The notes under the pieces were generated by a model. It saw only the letters and a program-made list of their open reading frames with translations. It made no database searches and was not told the DNA's origin. A stretch of DNA of 37,372 nt from the NCBI GenBank assembly GCA_026397755.1, contig JAPLUF010000128.1, forward strand, positions 1 through 37,372, written 5' to 3'. Numbering within the stretch: position 1 is the first letter of the stretch; each line of letters opens with the position of its first letter. The position numbers and the translations under genes were made by a program. The DNA is from Verrucomicrobiota bacterium (GTDB lineage: Bacteria; Verrucomicrobiota; Verrucomicrobiia; Limisphaerales; UBA9464). Shown one piece after another: positions 34,510-37,372 of the stretch.

Positions 34510-34949
34510 GTCTCTGGACCCGACTTCGGAAACCCGTCAAGCCTGTCGAAGCCGGGGCCCACCTCCGCCTCGGAAGACGCGGCGAAGACGCCGCCCGGAG
34601 CGAATTGGAGAGGCTGGGGATGAAGATTTTGTGCGCCAACTACCGGCACGGGCGCGGGGAGATCGACCTGATTGCTCGGGACGGGGAAGTGCTGGCCTTT
34701 GTGGAGGTGAAGTCGCGGTCGTCGGAAAGTTGGGTGCGTCCGGCCCAAGCAGTCGGGCGCCCGAAGCAGCGCAAGCTGTCCGACACGGCGTTGGCTTACC
34801 TCAACGAACTCGGCCGGCCTCAAGTCGCCTTCCGCTTCGACATCGTCGAGGTGCTCTTTGCCGGCGCCGAGGTCCGGGAAGTGCGGGTCCGCGAAGTGCG
34901 GCACATCCCCAATGCCTTCCCGTTGGCCGAAGGGCGGATGTACCGCTAA
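34506..34949 (+). CDS. YraN family (UPF0102) nuclease-like protein
   Basis: This 147-residue protein has the endonuclease-like motif LGRRGEDAARSELERLG, ILCANYRHGRGEIDLIARDG and FVEVKSRSS, which gives the D-ExK core of the restriction-endonuclease-like fold. The role is unclear, probably DNA repair or uptake related. It overlaps rnhB and is convergent with the M48 protease gene (12-base gap). Confidence 0.93.
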   Translation: MSLWTRLRKPVKPVEAGAHLRLGRRGEDAARSELERLGMKILCANYRHGRGEIDLIARDGEVLAFVEVKSRSSESWVRPAQAVGRPKQRKLSDTALAYLNELGRPQVAFRFDIVEVLFAGAEVREVRVREVRHIPNAFPLAEGRMYR

Positions 34950-34961
34950 AGTCCCGTCGGT

Positions 34962-36236
34962 TCAGTGGACCAGGGCGGTGGATCCCGAGTCGAGACGCAG
35001 GGCAGCCTCCCGCTCCACCAAGGTCGGGTGCGAGTAGTAGAACCCGCTGAACCATGGATGGGGCGTCAGGTTGGAAAGGTTCTTCTCGTGCAGCTTGCGC
35101 AAGGATCCGATGAGCGAAGCACTTTCACCCATGGCGTTCCGGGCGTAGGCGTCTGCCTCAAATTCGTGCCGTCGTGACCGGCGGGTCCCTAAAGGGGTGA
35201 GCCAGAAGGTGACCGCACCGCCCAGCAATCCGGCCAAGAGCAGCACCGGGGCGGTGCCGGCCGATCCTTTGAAACCAAAGGCTTCGAGGAACACCGACTG
35301 GCGGGCCAACCAGCCCAGCAATGCGAAGCTCACGAGCGATGAAACGCCGGCCCAAATGAGCATCTTGGGAATATGACCGCGCCGGTAATGGCCGATTTCG
35401 TGGGCCAGCACCGCTTCGAGTTCCACCTCTGTCAACTGGGCGATCAACGTGTCGTAGAGCACGATTTTCCGGAATCGCCCAAAGCCTGTGAAGTACGCGT
35501 TGGAATGGGCAGAGCGCCGACTGCCATCGGCCACCTGGATTGTCTTGGCAGAGAATCCGGTGCGCTCGCCCAGTTTAAGGAGGCGATTCCGCAGCGAGCC
35601 TTCTGGCAGCGGGGTGAATTTATTGAACAATGGCAGGATGAGGATGGGGGCCAGAATCATCATTACCGCCTGGAACGCCATGAGGAGAACCCAGGCCCAG
35701 AGCCACCATTGGTCCCCGATCCAGTCGGTGAGTTTGAGAATGCCAGCGATCAGAGGTAGTCCCAAAGCCGTGCTGAGGGCCAGCATCTTGAGGTGGTCGG
35801 TGACCCAGACCTTTAGGGTGCTCTTGTTGAATCCAAAGCGTTCCTCGAGCCGGAATTGCGACCACCATTCCAGCGGAAGGTCCGGCAAGCCCATCACCAG
35901 TGAAACCACCAAGAGCCAGCCGGCGGTGGCCAGCACGCTCGAGCCGACCCAACCGGCCCAGAAACTCAGGCTCCAGGGGAGGAATCCGCTACAGAGAAAG
36001 AGGATCTTCATGGCCAAGCCCCACAGTTCCTCCATCTGGCCGAACCGGGATTTGGCGAGCGTATAGTCCACGGAGCGGCGGTAGGTGGCCTTATCCATGA
36101 TGTCCCGGACCGCCTCGGGCGGTTGGTGGGCATGGGTCTGGACATGGTTGCGATTCAACCGGTCCAGAAACCATTGGCCCAGCCAGCGCAACACCAGCAA
36201 CGACAGGGACAAAAGGAGGATGAATGTAGGAGTCAT
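34962..36236 (-). CDS. M48 family Ste24-type membrane metalloprotease
   Basis: This is a 424-residue integral membrane protease of the CAAX prenyl protease 1 type. The zinc motif HEIGH lies at about residues 279-283, with the third ligand in HEFEADAYA. An N-terminal membrane segment is followed by several more hydrophobic helices (about 75-130, 150-205 and 295-355). Conserved RFGFNKST and SRRSAHSNAYFTGFG are family marks. In bacteria without prenylated proteins it probably degrades membrane or misfolded proteins. The ATG at 36234-36236 starts directly before the first helix; a GTG at 36263 is an alternative. It is divergent from the RND adaptor. Confidence 0.92.
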   Translation of the reverse strand: MTPTFILLLSLSLLVLRWLGQWFLDRLNRNHVQTHAHQPPEAVRDIMDKATYRRSVDYTLAKSRFGQMEELWGLAMKILFLCSGFLPWSLSFWAGWVGSSVLATAGWLLVVSLVMGLPDLPLEWWSQFRLEERFGFNKSTLKVWVTDHLKMLALSTALGLPLIAGILKLTDWIGDQWWLWAWVLLMAFQAVMMILAPILILPLFNKFTPLPEGSLRNRLLKLGERTGFSAKTIQVADGSRRSAHSNAYFTGFGRFRKIVLYDTLIAQLTEVELEAVLAHEIGHYRRGHIPKMLIWAGVSSLVSFALLGWLARQSVFLEAFGFKGSAGTAPVLLLAGLLGGAVTFWLTPLGTRRSRRHEFEADAYARNAMGESASLIGSLRKLHEKNLSNLTPHPWFSGFYYSHPTLVEREAALRLDSGSTALVH

Positions 36237-36307
36237 CGAAAGCGTCTGGTTCGAGCCAAGCACCGGAAGGTCTTCCCGACAACGCGGGAAAACTTCGTTG
36301 GTGGATT

Positions 36308-36321
36308 GTACGTGTTCGTAC
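36308..36321. promoter_or_regulatory. Small inverted repeat upstream of the RND adaptor gene
   Basis: GTACG-TGTT-CGTAC, with 5-bp arms, lies in the divergent region 28 bases upstream of the adaptor start. It could be an operator for a TetR-like regulator, but no such gene is nearby and the arms are short. Confidence 0.25.
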
Positions 36322-36348
36322 GATCGTGGTAAGAAGACTCAATCGTCG

Positions 36349-37372
36349 ATGAAGATTCTGATTGTTATCCTGTTGGTCGGAGCCCTGGGAGCCGGGGGAT
36401 GGTTTTACACCCAGCGGCAGCGGGCTGGGGCAGTTCCGCAGGTCAGTACCAAGGTGGACACCGCGGTCATTGAGACCCGCAATATCAAGTTTGCCATTAA
36501 CGCCGCGGGCGACATCACACCGGCCGAGCAGGTGAGTGTTCGGCCGGAGGTCAACGGCAAGATCGAAGTCTTGCCGGTGGATGTGGGTGACCGGGTCAAA
36601 TCGGGCCAATTGCTCTTCAAACTGGATGATCGGGAGTTGCAGACCCAGCGTCAGCAGGAGGAAAAGAACGTCGAGCGTTCCCGGTTGCAATTGGGACAGG
36701 CCGAACGGGACTACAAACGGGCTCTGCAACTCTTTGAAGGCAAGCTGATCTCTCAGGAGCTCTTCGAAGACAGTCGCACCAAGTTTGATCTGGCCAAGAA
36801 CGAGCTGGCCTTGAGGGAGAAATCCTTTGAATTGATCATCGAGCGATTGCGCAAGACCGAGGTGATGGCCCCCTTTGATTCCACGATTCTCACTCGCCCC
36901 ATCTCGGTAGGGCAGGCTGTTTCCGGATCGGGCGGCTTCAATGCCGGCACCGAGGTGCTCACCATTGCCAACCTCAACGACCTGATCGTCAATGCGCACA
37001 TCAATCAGGCCGATGTGACCCGGTTGCACGTGGACCAGCAGGTGGAAGTCAGTGTCGAGGCGGTTTCGGGCCTCAAGGTGGTCGGCAAGGTCGAGCGCAT
37101 CGCGCCCCAGTCGACTCTGAAGAACAATATCCGTGGCTTCGCTGCGCGCATCCTCCTGAAGGACGTGGACAGTCAAATTCGCCCGGGTATGAGTGCCAAC
37201 ATTTCCATCCCGGTGGCCAGTGCCGACAATGTCGTTGCGGCGCCTTTGGCAGCGGTTTTCACGGAGACTAACCCGGCGACCCGAGAAATTGAGCGCCACA
37301 TCTGGGTTCGCAAGGATGAGACTTGGGAACGGCGCCCCATCAAGATCGGTGAGAGCGATTACTTCTTCGCCG
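36349..37372 (+). CDS. RND efflux / macrolide-type periplasmic adaptor, 3' end cut
   Basis: This is the membrane fusion protein of a tripartite efflux system, with 341 residues present. The N-terminal membrane anchor is KILIVILLVGALGAGGWFY. A lipoyl-like half follows (VSVRPEVNGKIEVLPVDVGDRVKSGQLLFKLD), then a long helical hairpin at about 95-165 and the second lipoyl half TEVMAPFDSTILTRPISVGQAV. The beta-barrel contains TIANLNDLIVNAHINQADV and IRPGMSANI. The hairpin lacks strong Tol-C tip hallmarks that I can name. The pump gene is expected to follow beyond the window. It is divergent from the M48 protease. Confidence 0.92.
   Translation, partial: MKILIVILLVGALGAGGWFYTQRQRAGAVPQVSTKVDTAVIETRNIKFAINAAGDITPAEQVSVRPEVNGKIEVLPVDVGDRVKSGQLLFKLDDRELQTQRQQEEKNVERSRLQLGQAERDYKRALQLFEGKLISQELFEDSRTKFDLAKNELALREKSFELIIERLRKTEVMAPFDSTILTRPISVGQAVSGSGGFNAGTEVLTIANLNDLIVNAHINQADVTRLHVDQQVEVSVEAVSGLKVVGKVERIAPQSTLKNNIRGFAARILLKDVDSQIRPGMSANISIPVASADNVVAAPLAAVFTETNPATREIERHIWVRKDETWERRPIKIGESDYFFA

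Overview
The window is GC-rich bacterial DNA that looks like a chromosome segment of a Verrucomicrobiota member, possibly the Limisphaerales/Pedosphaeraceae group. The main clues are two secreted pseudopilin-like proteins with the [18 protein letters not shown] leader and an H-x9-DG C-terminal motif, a DUF6797 propeller protein, a Bacteroidetes-type sdhCAB operon, and weak Shine-Dalgarno sequences. I found no rRNA, tRNA, CRISPR array, prophage or insertion sequence. The content is mostly housekeeping and envelope genes, with several odd members.

Layout. 1-5800: a SelO AMPylase cut by the window edge, a DUF2237 protein, a large secreted DUF6797 propeller protein with a clear terminator, an ArsR-type regulator with a palindromic operator, and a pseudopilin. 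6131-8118: a ROK sugar kinase convergent with a Gfo/Idh/MocA oxidoreductase. 8400-10485: bL31 type B, release factor 1 and a HAD phosphatase. 10500-11294: a membrane-anchored GrpE-like protein. 11429-16631: a COG2907 flavoprotein, a SorAB-like sulfite dehydrogenase (molybdopterin subunit and cytochrome c, overlapping by ATGA), a sulfatase-fold protein lacking its catalytic residues, and LarB. 16689-18525: divergent nadD and nadA; NadA lacks a conserved block of about 19 residues. 18549-21504 (minus): gamma-carbonic anhydrase, an ABC exporter broken by a frameshift plus deletion, and a PNPOx-like flavoprotein. 21692-25237: a zinc dehydrogenase, an exported Mn-type superoxide dismutase, a coiled-coil/LysM protein and two small membrane proteins. 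25304-32665: dihydroorotase, a secreted CAP-domain protein and sdhCAB. 32673-37372: a structured intergenic element, a second pseudopilin with a strong terminator, rnhB-yraN (ATGA overlap), an M48/Ste24 protease and the start of an RND efflux adaptor.

How the genes work together. sdhCAB forms one complete respiratory complex. sorAB, and perhaps the COG2907 flavoprotein and the inactive sulfatase, form an exported sulfur-redox neighbourhood. nadA and nadD supply NAD. The most surprising items are the membrane-tethered GrpE-like protein, the pseudo-sulfatase beside sulfite dehydrogenase, the internally deleted NadA, the broken ABC exporter, and the mutually exclusive hairpins downstream of sdhB. 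I did not find a convincing new multi-gene defence or mobile system.
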